From contig NZ_JAGPXE010000015.1 of the NCBI RefSeq assembly GCF_018070075.1, forward strand, positions 1 through 64,000: a stretch of 64,000 nt of DNA, read 5' to 3'. Below, in pieces: positions 8,419 through 16,577 of this stretch. The notes under the pieces were generated by a model. The model did no database searches, was not told the DNA's origin, and saw only the letters and a list, made by a program, of their open reading frames with translations. Every line of letters starts with the position of its first letter. The stretch's first letter is position 1. Source of the DNA: Saccharopolyspora endophytica (lineage in GTDB: Bacteria > Actinomycetota > Actinomycetes > Mycobacteriales > Pseudonocardiaceae). The position numbers were made by a program, and so were the translations under genes.

Positions 8419-9729
8419 ATGGCCGCCACCGCGACGAGCGCGCGACGAGTAGCGCTCGCCAGCCTCATCGGCACCACCATCGAGTGGTACGACTTCTTCA
8501 TCTACGGCACCGCCGCAGCGCTGGTGTTCAACCAGCTGTTCTTCCCGAAGTTCGACCCCGTCGTGGGCACCGTCGCCGCCTTCGCGACCTTCGCGGTCGG
8601 CTTCCTCGCCCGCCCCATCGGCGGCGTGCTGTTCGCGCACTACGGCGACAAGCTCGGGCGCAAACCCATGCTCATCGGCTCGCTGATGCTGATGGGCGTC
8701 GCGACGCTTCTGATGGGGCTGCTGCCGGCCTACGCCACGATCGGCGTGTGGGCCCCGATCCTGCTGACGCTGCTGCGCTTCGCCCAGGGCATCGGCGTCG
8801 GCGGCGAGTGGGGCGGAGCCGCGCTCATGGCCGTCGAGCACGCGCCCAAGGGCAAGCGCGGTTTCTACGGGAGCTGGCCGCAGGTGGGCGTGCCGGCGGG
8901 CCTGCTGCTGGGCAACCTGACGTTCACGGCGCTGTCGGCGAACATGTCCGAGGAGACCTTCCTCGCGTGGGGCTGGCGAGTTCCGTTCCTGTGCAGCGCG
9001 GCGCTGATCGTCGTCGGCTTCGCGATCCGCCTCAAGATCAGCGAGAGCCCGGTGTTCCAGCAGGCCGTGCAGCGCGACGAGAAGGAGCGCGCCCAGCGGA
9101 TGCCGGTGATCGAGGTGCTGCGCGAGCACCCGAAGACGATCCTGCTCGCCGCCGGGTCCTTCCTCGCCACCAACGCGACGTTCTACGTCGGCACCACCTG
9201 GATCGTCTCCTACACCACCAAGACCCTCGACTACGAGCGCACCACGATCCTGAGCGCGAACGCGTTGCTGGCGGCCGTCGACATCCCGCTGATGATGGCG
9301 TTCGGCCTGCTCTCGGACCGCCTGGGCCGGCGTGGCATGTCGCTGGGCGGGATGCTGGCGCTCGCCCTGTTCGCGGTGCCCTGGATCATGCTGGTCGACA
9401 GCGGTTCGATCGGGCTGTTCCTGCTGGCCGGGCTCGTCGTGCAGGCCTGCCGCACCGCCGTCTACGGGCCGCAGTCGGCGTTCTTCTCGGAGCTGTTCAG
9501 CACCCGGCTCCGCTACAGCGGCGCCTCGCTGGCCTACCAGATCGCGGCGATCCTCGGCGGCGGCATCGCCCCGATGATCTGCACCGCGCTGTTCGCGGCG
9601 ACGGGGAGTTCGCTGTCCATCGCCGGGTACGTCGTCGTGCTGTGCCTGATCTCGTTCGTGTCGACCTACATGCTGGCCGAGACCTACAAGCGGGACCTCA
9701 GCGACGCACCGACTCCGACGAAGCTCTGA
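8419..9729 (+). CDS. MFS transporter, metabolite:H+ symporter (MHS) type
   Basis: Integral membrane symporter of 436 aa with about 12 hydrophobic helices. It has the MHS-family hallmark GTTIEWYDFFIYGTAAALVF at the first helix and the conserved loop DKLGRKPMLIG between helices 2 and 3. Relatives carry shikimate, alpha-ketoglutarate, proline betaine or citrate; the substrate here is unknown. The ATG at 8419 follows GGAGG at 8406-8410; an upstream in-frame extension has no family similarity and covers the promoter, so it was excluded. Confidence 0.92.
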   Translation: MAATATSARRVALASLIGTTIEWYDFFIYGTAAALVFNQLFFPKFDPVVGTVAAFATFAVGFLARPIGGVLFAHYGDKLGRKPMLIGSLMLMGVATLLMGLLPAYATIGVWAPILLTLLRFAQGIGVGGEWGGAALMAVEHAPKGKRGFYGSWPQVGVPAGLLLGNLTFTALSANMSEETFLAWGWRVPFLCSAALIVVGFAIRLKISESPVFQQAVQRDEKERAQRMPVIEVLREHPKTILLAAGSFLATNATFYVGTTWIVSYTTKTLDYERTTILSANALLAAVDIPLMMAFGLLSDRLGRRGMSLGGMLALALFAVPWIMLVDSGSIGLFLLAGLVVQACRTAVYGPQSAFFSELFSTRLRYSGASLAYQIAAILGGGIAPMICTALFAATGSSLSIAGYVVVLCLISFVSTYMLAETYKRDLSDAPTPTKL

Positions 9730-9810
9730 GCGCACTTCCTTGCCAGGCACACGGTGATCCTCGATGATCCGCAGGAGCCCGAACCCCACCACAGGCCGAA
9801 GGGGACCACC

Positions 9811-10320
9811 GTGTCCGAGGACGTCGTCGAACTCATCCTGGCCGATCACCGCCGCTTCGAAGACCTGCTGCGCACCCTGCGCAGCTCCGCGGGAGACCGC
9901 AGGTCCGCGCTCGGCGAGATCGCCGCACTCCTGGTCGCGCACGCCGAGGCCGAGGAATCCGAGGTGTACCCGGTGGTGCGCAAGCTCTCCGCCGAGGACG
10001 CCGAGGACGTCGACCACGGGGCCGAGGAGCACGCGGAGGGCCACGAAGCGCTGCTGGCGCTCATGGAGTGCGGCGAACCGGGATCCGAGGAGTGGGACTC
10101 CCGGCTGGAGGAGCTCAGCGAGTCGTTGACCCACCACCTCGACGAGGAGGAGCGCACCGTCCTCAACGACGCGCGGGCGCAGGTCGATGCGGACCACCGC
10201 GCCGAGCTCGGCGAGGCGTTCACGGCCAAGCGCCGCGAACTCATCGACGCCGACTGCGGCCGCCTCGACAACGTCCGAGCCCTCGTCCGCAGCAAGGGAC
10301 CATCAGAGCACCAGCACTGA
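9811..10320 (+). CDS. Hemerythrin-like (HHE) cation-binding protein
   Basis: Four-helix HHE-domain protein, 169 aa, likely a di-iron oxygen- or NO-related protein in the cytosol. Candidate ligands lie in DHRRFEDLL, AHAEAEESEVYP, HAEGHEALL and HHLDEEE, spaced as in the family. A charged C-terminal tail follows the domain. The GTG at 9811 was chosen for the GAAGGGGA ribosome site 5-10 bases before it; a frame starting at 9754 would add a Pro/His-rich stretch with no family match. It lies 81 bases after the MHS gene and is convergent with the SDR gene. Confidence 0.85.
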   Translation: MSEDVVELILADHRRFEDLLRTLRSSAGDRRSALGEIAALLVAHAEAEESEVYPVVRKLSAEDAEDVDHGAEEHAEGHEALLALMECGEPGSEEWDSRLEELSESLTHHLDEEERTVLNDARAQVDADHRAELGEAFTAKRRELIDADCGRLDNVRALVRSKGPSEHQH

Positions 10321-10338
10321 ACCCACGCGCGCACCAAC

Positions 10339-10371
10339 GGGTTCCGGCAGCTCACCCAGCTGCCGGAACCC
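10339..10371. terminator. Strong bidirectional terminator hairpin
   Basis: A perfect 14-base inverted repeat, GGGTTCCGGCAGCT with its complement, around a 5-base loop. It lies between the convergent hemerythrin (stop 10320) and SDR (stop 10403) genes. Confidence 0.85.
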
Positions 10372-10402
10372 GCGCGCCGATCGCCTGAGCGGCGAACCGC
10401 GG

Positions 10403-11158
10403 TCACGGGGTGGGGATGTTGCCTCCGTCGACGCGGTGCTCGGTTCCGGTGATCCAGGACGTCCTGTCGGAGACGAGGAACGCGACGAGCTCGGCGACCT
10501 CCTCCGGGCGACCGGGACGGCCCAGCGGGATGCCGCCGAGCCCGCGCATCAGCTCCGCGCGCGCCGCGTTCAGGTCGGTGTCGATCTGCTCCAGGAGGTG
10601 GCGGGCTCCTTCGGTCTCGACGAAGCCCGGCAGGACCGAGTTGACGCGGATGCCGTGCGGTCCCAGGTCGTTGGCCAGCCCCTTGCTGTAGGTGGCCAGC
10701 GCGGACTTGGCGCTGGCGTAGGGCAGCGGGGCCGCGGAGGGGATCCGGTGGGCGATCGAGGTGACGTGCACGATCGCGCCGGAACCTCGGCCCACCATCG
10801 ACGGCACGAGAGCTCGGTTGATCCGCGCCGGTGCCAGCAGGTTCACCTCCAGCGCTTCGCGCCAGTCCTCCTCGTCGTAGTCCGCGCCCGGCTTGGTCCC
10901 GCTGGAGTGCCCGCCCGCGTTGTGCACGACGATGTCCACACCACCCAGTTCCGCCAGCGCCTCCGAGGCCACGTGAGCGGCACCGTCGGGCGTGCTGATG
11001 TCGGCGGCGATGAACACCGGGGCGACCGTCGGAGCCGCCGAGCGGGCCGTGGTGGCCACCGCGGCGCCCGCCTCGACGAGCCGTCGCACGATCGCCGCGC
11101 CGATGCCCTTGGTCCCGCCGGTGACCAGGGCGCGCCGGCCTTCGAGGTCACGCGTCAT
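10403..11158 (-). CDS. SDR family oxidoreductase
   Basis: Classical short-chain dehydrogenase/reductase, 251 aa, cytoplasmic, NAD(P)-dependent. The cofactor motif is VTGGTKGIG near residue 12, NAG is in VVHNAGGH, and the catalytic YASAK tetrad is preceded by the Ser of HVTSIAH. The C-terminal GTEHRVDGG is typical. The start overlaps the end of the upstream NTF2-like gene by 11 bases, so the two are translationally coupled. The divergent AraC regulator probably controls the pair. The substrate is unknown. Confidence 0.9.
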   Translation of the reverse strand: MTRDLEGRRALVTGGTKGIGAAIVRRLVEAGAAVATTARSAAPTVAPVFIAADISTPDGAAHVASEALAELGGVDIVVHNAGGHSSGTKPGADYDEEDWREALEVNLLAPARINRALVPSMVGRGSGAIVHVTSIAHRIPSAAPLPYASAKSALATYSKGLANDLGPHGIRVNSVLPGFVETEGARHLLEQIDTDLNAARAELMRGLGGIPLGRPGRPEEVAELVAFLVSDRTSWITGTEHRVDGGNIPTP

Positions 11159-11483
11159 GGCGCTGCTCGTTCCGGACGATCAGCAGGGCGCCGATCTTCG
11201 GGCCCGACGACCTGAAGTAGTAGGTGAGCACGAGCGGGTCGGGCAGGCCGGTCTTGTCGAAGGTGCCGTCGACGGCCGCGGTCACGACCTCGATGCCGTG
11301 CACCACCTCGCGTTCGCTGACCCGCATGGTCGCGTTCACGGCGTGCAGCTCCTCGTCGAGCCAGCGCCCGATGGCGGCCGCGCCCCGGAACTCGCGACCG
11401 TTGTCGTGGACCAGCGCGTCCGGTGCGAACGCGTCGATCCCCGGTTCGTTGATGAAGTCGTCCACTGCTGTCATGCGATCCAC
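11148..11483 (-). CDS. NTF2-like (SnoaL-type) protein
   Basis: Small 111-aa alpha+beta barrel protein of the nuclear transport factor 2 superfamily. Features include an N-terminal helix ending in FAPDALVHDNGREFRG and a central IGRWLDEELHAVNATM helix. Members include ketosteroid isomerase, polyketide cyclases and many unassigned proteins. The frame opens at a GTG at 11483; the ATG at 11474 is equally possible and neither has a strong ribosome site. It is the first gene of a two-gene unit with the SDR and starts 75 bases from the divergent AraC gene. Confidence 0.75.
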   Translation of the reverse strand: MDRMTAVDDFINEPGIDAFAPDALVHDNGREFRGAAAIGRWLDEELHAVNATMRVSEREVVHGIEVVTAAVDGTFDKTGLPDPLVLTYYFRSSGPKIGALLIVRNEQRHDA

Positions 11484-11558
11484 GCTAGGGAGCCCGACTC
11501 AGACGATCCATATCTCAGAAGCCGTTCCTCATGTCCGATCGTCTGCTAGCCTCGACTT

Positions 11559-12488
11559 GTGGACATCGTGGGCGAGGCCATCGCGTCGATGCGGGCGGGA
11601 GCGCCGACCGCGGCGCGCTGCTCCCTGCGGGCGCCGTGGGGCATGCGGTTCTCCCGCATCGGCGGCGCCGGTTTCCACGTGCTCCTGCAGGGCTCCGCGC
11701 TGCTGCTGCCGCCGAACGAGCGGGAGCCGATCCGGCTCAACGTGGGCGACGTCGTCTTCGTCTCGCACGGCCGCAGCCACGCGCTGGTCGACGACCCGGC
11801 GAGCCCCCAGTTCGCGATGCCCGAGACCGGCGACGACGATCTGCTGATCCCGCAGGGCGACGGGGAGATGACCTCGATGCTCTGCGGCTCGTACTACCTC
11901 GACGACCTCCGGCCGCACCCGCTGATCGCCGCGCTCCCCGAGGTCATCCACCTGCCCGCGCAGATCGGCGGGGAGCCCCGGGTTCAGTCCATCGTGGCCC
12001 TTCTCGGGTCCGAGATGGACGAGCGCGCACCGGGTTCCAGCGCTGCCGTTCCCGCGCTGCTCGACCTCCTGCTGCTCTACATCGTCCGCACCTGGTACCG
12101 CAGGCAGGCCGAGCAGGGCCGCGGCGGGTGGGCCGCAGCGCTGCGGGACCCCGCGATCTCCACCGCGCTGGGCCTCATCCAGAACTCCCCCGCCGCGCCG
12201 TGGACGGTGGCGGGACTAGCCGCCGAGGCCGGGCTCTCCCGCGCCACCTTCGCCCAGCGCTTCACCGACCTCGTCGGCTCGCCGCCGCTGACCTACCTGA
12301 CGTGGTGGCGCATGACCCAGGCCGGCCGAATGCTCGCCCGCGACGACCAGCCGCTGTCGGCGATCGCCCGCCAGGTCGGCTACCAGTCGGAGTTCGCCTT
12401 CAGCAAGGCGTTCAAGCGCGAGTTCGCCGTCTCCCCCACCGCCTACCGGCGGCGGCAGGGGGACGGCGCTCGCGTGGTGACGGCGTGA
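11559..12488 (+). CDS. AraC family transcriptional regulator
   Basis: 309-aa regulator. Residues ~1-170 form a cupin-like sensor (AraC_binding type) with GDVVFVSHGRSHALV. Residues ~200-300 carry the two HTH motifs, including WTVAGLAAEAGLSRATFAQRF and the C-terminal AIARQVGYQSEFAFSKAFKR signature. The GTG at 11559 gives a normal family length. It is divergent from the NTF2-SDR unit across a 75-base promoter gap and most likely controls it. Its stop abuts the stop of the convergent sulfatase with no terminator between. Confidence 0.88.
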   Translation: MDIVGEAIASMRAGAPTAARCSLRAPWGMRFSRIGGAGFHVLLQGSALLLPPNEREPIRLNVGDVVFVSHGRSHALVDDPASPQFAMPETGDDDLLIPQGDGEMTSMLCGSYYLDDLRPHPLIAALPEVIHLPAQIGGEPRVQSIVALLGSEMDERAPGSSAAVPALLDLLLLYIVRTWYRRQAEQGRGGWAAALRDPAISTALGLIQNSPAAPWTVAGLAAEAGLSRATFAQRFTDLVGSPPLTYLTWWRMTQAGRMLARDDQPLSAIARQVGYQSEFAFSKAFKREFAVSPTAYRRRQGDGARVVTA

Positions 12489-13985
12489 TCAGCGCTGGTA
12501 GCTGTCCTCGTCGAGGCCGCTGAGGGTGGGGTCGTAGCCGACTTCCCCGACCTCGTACATCGAGGTCATCCAGTGGTAGAAGTTGTCGCCCCGCTCCCGG
12601 AGCAGGTCGTAGAGCCGGCGCATCAGACCGGCTCGGACCTCCGCCATCTCCGGGTGCGGGTAGCGGTTGATGAGCTCGTCCGGGTCGGCTTCGAGGTCGT
12701 AGAGCTCGTTGACCGAGTCCGGGTTGACCACGAGCTTGTACCGGTCGGTGCGCAGCATCCGCTGCGGGTACGGGAAGTGGTGCCCGTGGAACTCGCAGAC
12801 GATCTCCTCGGGCCACTCCACACCGTCCTCATCGGACACCAGCGGGAGCAGGCTGCGGGAATCCACGGCGGGTTCCGGGTCGATGCCGGCCAGTTCGAGG
12901 ATGGTGGCGGTGCAGTCCAGCAGGCTGACGAACTCCGACCGCGCCACTCCCCCGGGCTCGCCGGGCACGCGCACGATGCCCGGCGTCCGGTAGATGTCCT
13001 CGTACATCGCCGGTCCCTTGTCGTGCAGCCGGTGGGAACCGGTGAACTCGCCGTGGTCGCAGGTGAAGAACACCGCCGTGTCCTCTGCCAGGCCCAGGCG
13101 GCGCATCGCGTCGAGCACCCGGCCGATCTCGTGATCGATGAGCGCCACGTACCCCCAGTACACGGCGATCAGCTTGCGGGTGGTCTCCAGCGGCATCGTG
13201 TCGAAGGTCCAGTGCGCGCTGTAGTTCTGCTGCACCGGGGGTTTGCCGTGGAAGGTCTCGGCGACCGAACGCGGCAGCGGCACCTCCTGCGGGTCGAACA
13301 TGTCGAAGTACTCGTCGGGGATGATGTAGGGCAGGTGCGGGCCGAAGAAGCTCAGCTCCAGGAAGAACGGCTTGTCGTGCTCGCGCACATCGGCGGCGTA
13401 GCGCTCCAGCATCTCGATGGCGCGGGTCGCCAGGTAGTGCTCGAAGGTCGCCTCCACCGGCTGGTGCAGCCGCGCCGCCAGCAGGTTGCCCGGACCGCCG
13501 TTGGGCAGGGTGCCGCGGATGCGGTCGCTGATCTCGTACGGCGGCAGGCCGTTGTCGGCGAGGTAGGTCAGGTAGTCGGGGTGGTCGACCGGGTTGTGCC
13601 AGCCCGGGAGGTCCGGCCCGTCGAAACCGAAGTCACCGGCGGACTTCTGCGTCCCGACGTGCCACTTGCCGATGAGCCCGCAGTTGTAACCGCGGCCCCG
13701 CAACGCCTCCGAGAACGTGAACTGCCCCTCGGGCAGGTCTTCGATGTAGCCGACGTTGCGCTCGTAGTTGGCCAGCAGCTTGTGCCGGAACGGCGCCTGC
13801 CCGGTGAGCAGGCTGGCGCGCGCGGGCGTGCAGATGGCGGTCGGGGTGTACCAGCGGTCGAAGCGGGTGCCGGTGGCGGCCAGCTCGTCGAGGTTCGGCG
13901 TCGCCGCCCTCGGGTTGCCGTAGGCGCCGAGGGTGTCGGCCCGGTGCTGGTCGGTCATCAGGAACAGGATGTTGCGCTGGTTCAC
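12489..13985 (-). CDS. Type I sulfatase
   Basis: 498-aa alkaline-phosphatase-superfamily sulfatase. The CTPAR motif (C52) is the site modified to formylglycine by an FGE enzyme. The first metal aspartate is D12 (LMTDQHRAD), followed by GKWHVG and the metal pair in CDHGEF. No signal peptide is visible, so it probably acts in the cytosol on an imported sulfate ester. The start GTG overlaps the stop of the ABC binding protein (GTGA). It is the last gene of the ROK-ABC-sulfatase operon, which suggests that the importer brings in its substrate. Confidence 0.93.
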   Translation of the reverse strand: MNQRNILFLMTDQHRADTLGAYGNPRAATPNLDELAATGTRFDRWYTPTAICTPARASLLTGQAPFRHKLLANYERNVGYIEDLPEGQFTFSEALRGRGYNCGLIGKWHVGTQKSAGDFGFDGPDLPGWHNPVDHPDYLTYLADNGLPPYEISDRIRGTLPNGGPGNLLAARLHQPVEATFEHYLATRAIEMLERYAADVREHDKPFFLELSFFGPHLPYIIPDEYFDMFDPQEVPLPRSVAETFHGKPPVQQNYSAHWTFDTMPLETTRKLIAVYWGYVALIDHEIGRVLDAMRRLGLAEDTAVFFTCDHGEFTGSHRLHDKGPAMYEDIYRTPGIVRVPGEPGGVARSEFVSLLDCTATILELAGIDPEPAVDSRSLLPLVSDEDGVEWPEEIVCEFHGHHFPYPQRMLRTDRYKLVVNPDSVNELYDLEADPDELINRYPHPEMAEVRAGLMRRLYDLLRERGDNFYHWMTSMYEVGEVGYDPTLSGLDEDSYQR

Positions 13986-14965
13986 GGTTGGCCCGCCGAG
14001 GTGAACAGGTCGCCGGTGTAGTAGTTCTCGGGCCCGGTGCTCCGTTCGAGCTGGCCGGTCCCGGCGAAGTAGGAGTCCATCGTGGACAGCCAGTTCCGGA
14101 CAGTGCCGTCGGCCGTCAGCCGGTCCAGCTCCTCAGCGCCGAGCACCTGCACGTTGGCGGCGTCGGCGCGCACCTGCGCCGGGTCCTTCTTGAGCAGCTC
14201 GGCGGTCAGCTCGACGGTGCGCTCGGCGTTGGCCGAGCGGTACCGCATCGCCTCGCGCAGCACCGCCAGCACGCGCCGGGCCTTGTCCTGCTGACCGGTG
14301 ACGACGTCGTTGCCCGCGACGAAGACGGTCGGGAACTCCATCTCCCCGCGGAAGTCGGAGTTGCGGGCCAGCTCGACCAGCCCCGGGACCTGCTTGCGGA
14401 TCGTGTCGATCGCCGGGTACCAGAACCCGGCCGCGTCGATGCGCTTGGCGGAGAAGGCGGAGACGATCGTCGAGGCGTCCATCGGCACGACCTTGACGTC
14501 GTCCTTGGTCATGCCCGCCCGGCGCAGCGCGAGGTCGAGGATCATCTCCCCGGAGGTGCCCTGCGGCACCCCGACGGTCTTGCCCCGCAGGTCGGCCATG
14601 CTGCCGGTGCCGGGCTGGGCGATCACGCGGTCGGCGTTGCCGAGCGTGTTCAGCGCGACGACCTTGGCCTGACCGGAGGCGGGCAACCACATCGCGCCCG
14701 GCCCGATGTAGCCGAAGTCGAGGTCACCGCTGCCCAGCGCCTGGATCTGCAGCGGTCCGTTGGTGAACACGCTGGCCGTGGCGTCGAGACCGTGCTTCTC
14801 CCAGAGCTTCTGGTCCTCGGCGACCGCGAGGAGGCTGGCTCCGTTGTAGTCGCCGATGTAGCCGAACCGGACCTCGTTGGACGCCTCCGAACCGCCACCG
14901 CACCCGGTGAGCGCCACGACGAGTCCGGCGAGCGCGCCGGCGAGCCATCTCTTCCTGCTGGTCAT
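13982..14965 (-). CDS. ABC transporter substrate-binding lipoprotein (SsuA/TauA-like)
   Basis: 327-aa extracytoplasmic binding protein. A lipoprotein signal with lipobox LTGC anchors it at the membrane. The mature part has the NMT1/SsuA fold, with RFGYIGDYNGASLL at the start and GVPQGTSGEMILDLALRRAG in the middle. Relatives bind sulfonates, taurine, nitrate or thiamine precursors. Its operon partner is a sulfatase, so a sulfate ester or sulfonate is the likely ligand. It lies 9 bases after the ATPase gene. Confidence 0.9.
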   Translation of the reverse strand: MTSRKRWLAGALAGLVVALTGCGGGSEASNEVRFGYIGDYNGASLLAVAEDQKLWEKHGLDATASVFTNGPLQIQALGSGDLDFGYIGPGAMWLPASGQAKVVALNTLGNADRVIAQPGTGSMADLRGKTVGVPQGTSGEMILDLALRRAGMTKDDVKVVPMDASTIVSAFSAKRIDAAGFWYPAIDTIRKQVPGLVELARNSDFRGEMEFPTVFVAGNDVVTGQQDKARRVLAVLREAMRYRSANAERTVELTAELLKKDPAQVRADAANVQVLGAEELDRLTADGTVRNWLSTMDSYFAGTGQLERSTGPENYYTGDLFTSAGQP

Positions 14966-14974
14966 GGCGTCCTC

Positions 14975-15763
14975 TCAGTCCCGCGCCGGGAGGGCGCGGT
15001 CGTTGTCCTGGTGGTAGACGGAGTTCCAGACCCGGTTGCGCAGCGCGGTGAACTCCGCGCTCAGCCGGACCTCCTCGGTGCGCGGATGGGGCAGGTCGAC
15101 CTCGACGGCGTCGTAGATGCGGCCCGGCCGGGAAGCCATCACGATCACCCGGTCGGCCAGGTAGACGGCCTCGTCGACGTCGTGGGTGATGAACAGGACC
15201 GTTCGCCGCTCCTGGTCCCACGCGCTGAGCAGCTGGTCCTGGAGCTTGACCCTGGTCAGCGCGTCGAGTGCCCCGAAGGGCTCGTCCATCAGCAGGATCG
15301 CGGGGTTCACGGCGTAGGCGCGGGCGATGGCGCAGCGCTGGCGCATCCCGCCCGAAAGGGCCTTGGGCAGCACGTCGGCGAAGTAGGTCAGCCCGACGAC
15401 GTCGATGAAGTGCTCCGCGCGCGCCCGCCGCTCGTCCCGGGGCACGCCCGCGATCTTGAGGCCGAACTCGACGTTGCCGCGCACGGTCAGCCACGGGAAC
15501 AGCGCGTACTGCTGGAAGATCACCCCGCGGTCCGGCCCGGGGCCGGAGACCGGGACGCCGTCGACGAGGGCGCGTCCCGCGGTCGGTTCCTCCAGCCCGG
15601 CGAGGATGTTGAGCAGGGTGCTCTTGCCGCACCCGGAGGGGCCGACGACGGTGACGAACTCGTTGTCGGCGATCTCCAGGGACACGTCGTCGAGCGCGAC
15701 GAGCCGATGGCGGCCGAGGTCGAAGGACTTGGTGACGCCGTCCAGGGCGATCTTGGGGTTCAC
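14975..15763 (-). CDS. ABC transporter ATPase (SsuB/TauB-like)
   Basis: 262-aa nucleotide-binding subunit of a sulfonate/nitrate-type importer. Walker A is GPSGCGKST, the Q-loop is FQQYALFPW, the signature is LSGGMRQR, Walker B is ILLMDEP and the H-loop is FITHD. The GTG at 15763 was chosen because it overlaps the permease stop (GTGA) and has GGAG upstream; the frame stays open far upstream without similarity. Confidence 0.93.
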   Translation of the reverse strand: MNPKIALDGVTKSFDLGRHRLVALDDVSLEIADNEFVTVVGPSGCGKSTLLNILAGLEEPTAGRALVDGVPVSGPGPDRGVIFQQYALFPWLTVRGNVEFGLKIAGVPRDERRARAEHFIDVVGLTYFADVLPKALSGGMRQRCAIARAYAVNPAILLMDEPFGALDALTRVKLQDQLLSAWDQERRTVLFITHDVDEAVYLADRVIVMASRPGRIYDAVEVDLPHPRTEEVRLSAEFTALRNRVWNSVYHQDNDRALPARD

Positions 15764-16563
15764 CGCTGCTCCTGCCATCCGGTCAGCTTGCGTTCGGCGA
15801 GCAGCAGCAGCCGGTCCATGGCCAGGCCCAGGACGCCGATGGTGATCAGGCTGACGAAGATCGTCGGTAGGTCGTAGTACAGCTGGGCGTTCTGCATCCG
15901 GAAGCCGAGACCCTCTTGCGCGGCGATGAGTTCGGCCGCGACCACCGTCGCCCACGCCGAGCCGAGGCCGACGCGCATGCCGACGAGGATGAACGGCGCC
16001 GACGCCGGCACCACGACGCGGCCGAAGATCGTCGCGTCGCCGGCGCCCAGCACGCGCGCGGCGTTGATCAGCGTCGGGTCGACCGTGACCACTCCCTGCA
16101 GCGTCGAGATGACGCAGGCCAGGAACGCGGCCAGGAAGATCACGAAGATCTTCGGGACCTCGCCGATGCCCATCAGCACGATCGCCAGCGGGATGATGGC
16201 CAGCGGCGGGATGGTGCGGAAGAACTGCACCCACGGCTCGGCCAGCGCGCGCACCGGCCGGTACCAGCCCATCAGGAAGCCCATCACGACCGCCAGCGCG
16301 GTGCCCAGCGCGAACCCGGCCAGCACCCGCCCGAGGCTGGCCGCGGTGTCGTCCAGCAGCGTTCCGTCAGCGGCCATCTCGACCGCCCTGGCCGCGACCT
16401 CGGGTGGTGCCGGGATCTTGATGCCCAGCGCCGCCAGCGCCCACCACACCCCGATGCCGAGCAGGATCGAGGCGGCGTTGAGCACCAGCGGTGCGCTGCG
16501 CCGGCGCGGCGCGGGCCCCGGATCGGCCTTCGGCGCGGCGTCGCGCTCGCTGAGAACTGCCAT
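15760..16563 (-). CDS. ABC transporter permease (SsuC/TauC-like)
   Basis: 267-aa inner-membrane permease with about six helices and the cytoplasmic EAA-type loop (AARVLGAGDATIFGRVVVPASAP). An N-terminal ~25-residue basic, proline-rich leader precedes the first helix. The ATG at 16563 follows GGAG. The gene lies 14 bases after the ROK regulator stop and overlaps the ATPase start, so all five genes of this operon are contiguous. Confidence 0.93.
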   Translation of the reverse strand: MAVLSERDAAPKADPGPAPRRRSAPLVLNAASILLGIGVWWALAALGIKIPAPPEVAARAVEMAADGTLLDDTAASLGRVLAGFALGTALAVVMGFLMGWYRPVRALAEPWVQFFRTIPPLAIIPLAIVLMGIGEVPKIFVIFLAAFLACVISTLQGVVTVDPTLINAARVLGAGDATIFGRVVVPASAPFILVGMRVGLGSAWATVVAAELIAAQEGLGFRMQNAQLYYDLPTIFVSLITIGVLGLAMDRLLLLAERKLTGWQEQR

Positions 16564-16577
16564 GGTGGGGGACTCCT

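Noticed and set aside
8395..10197. 600-codon frame opposite the MHS transporter and hemerythrin genes
   Set aside because: Composition is an artefact of third-position GC; both sense genes are clearly real.
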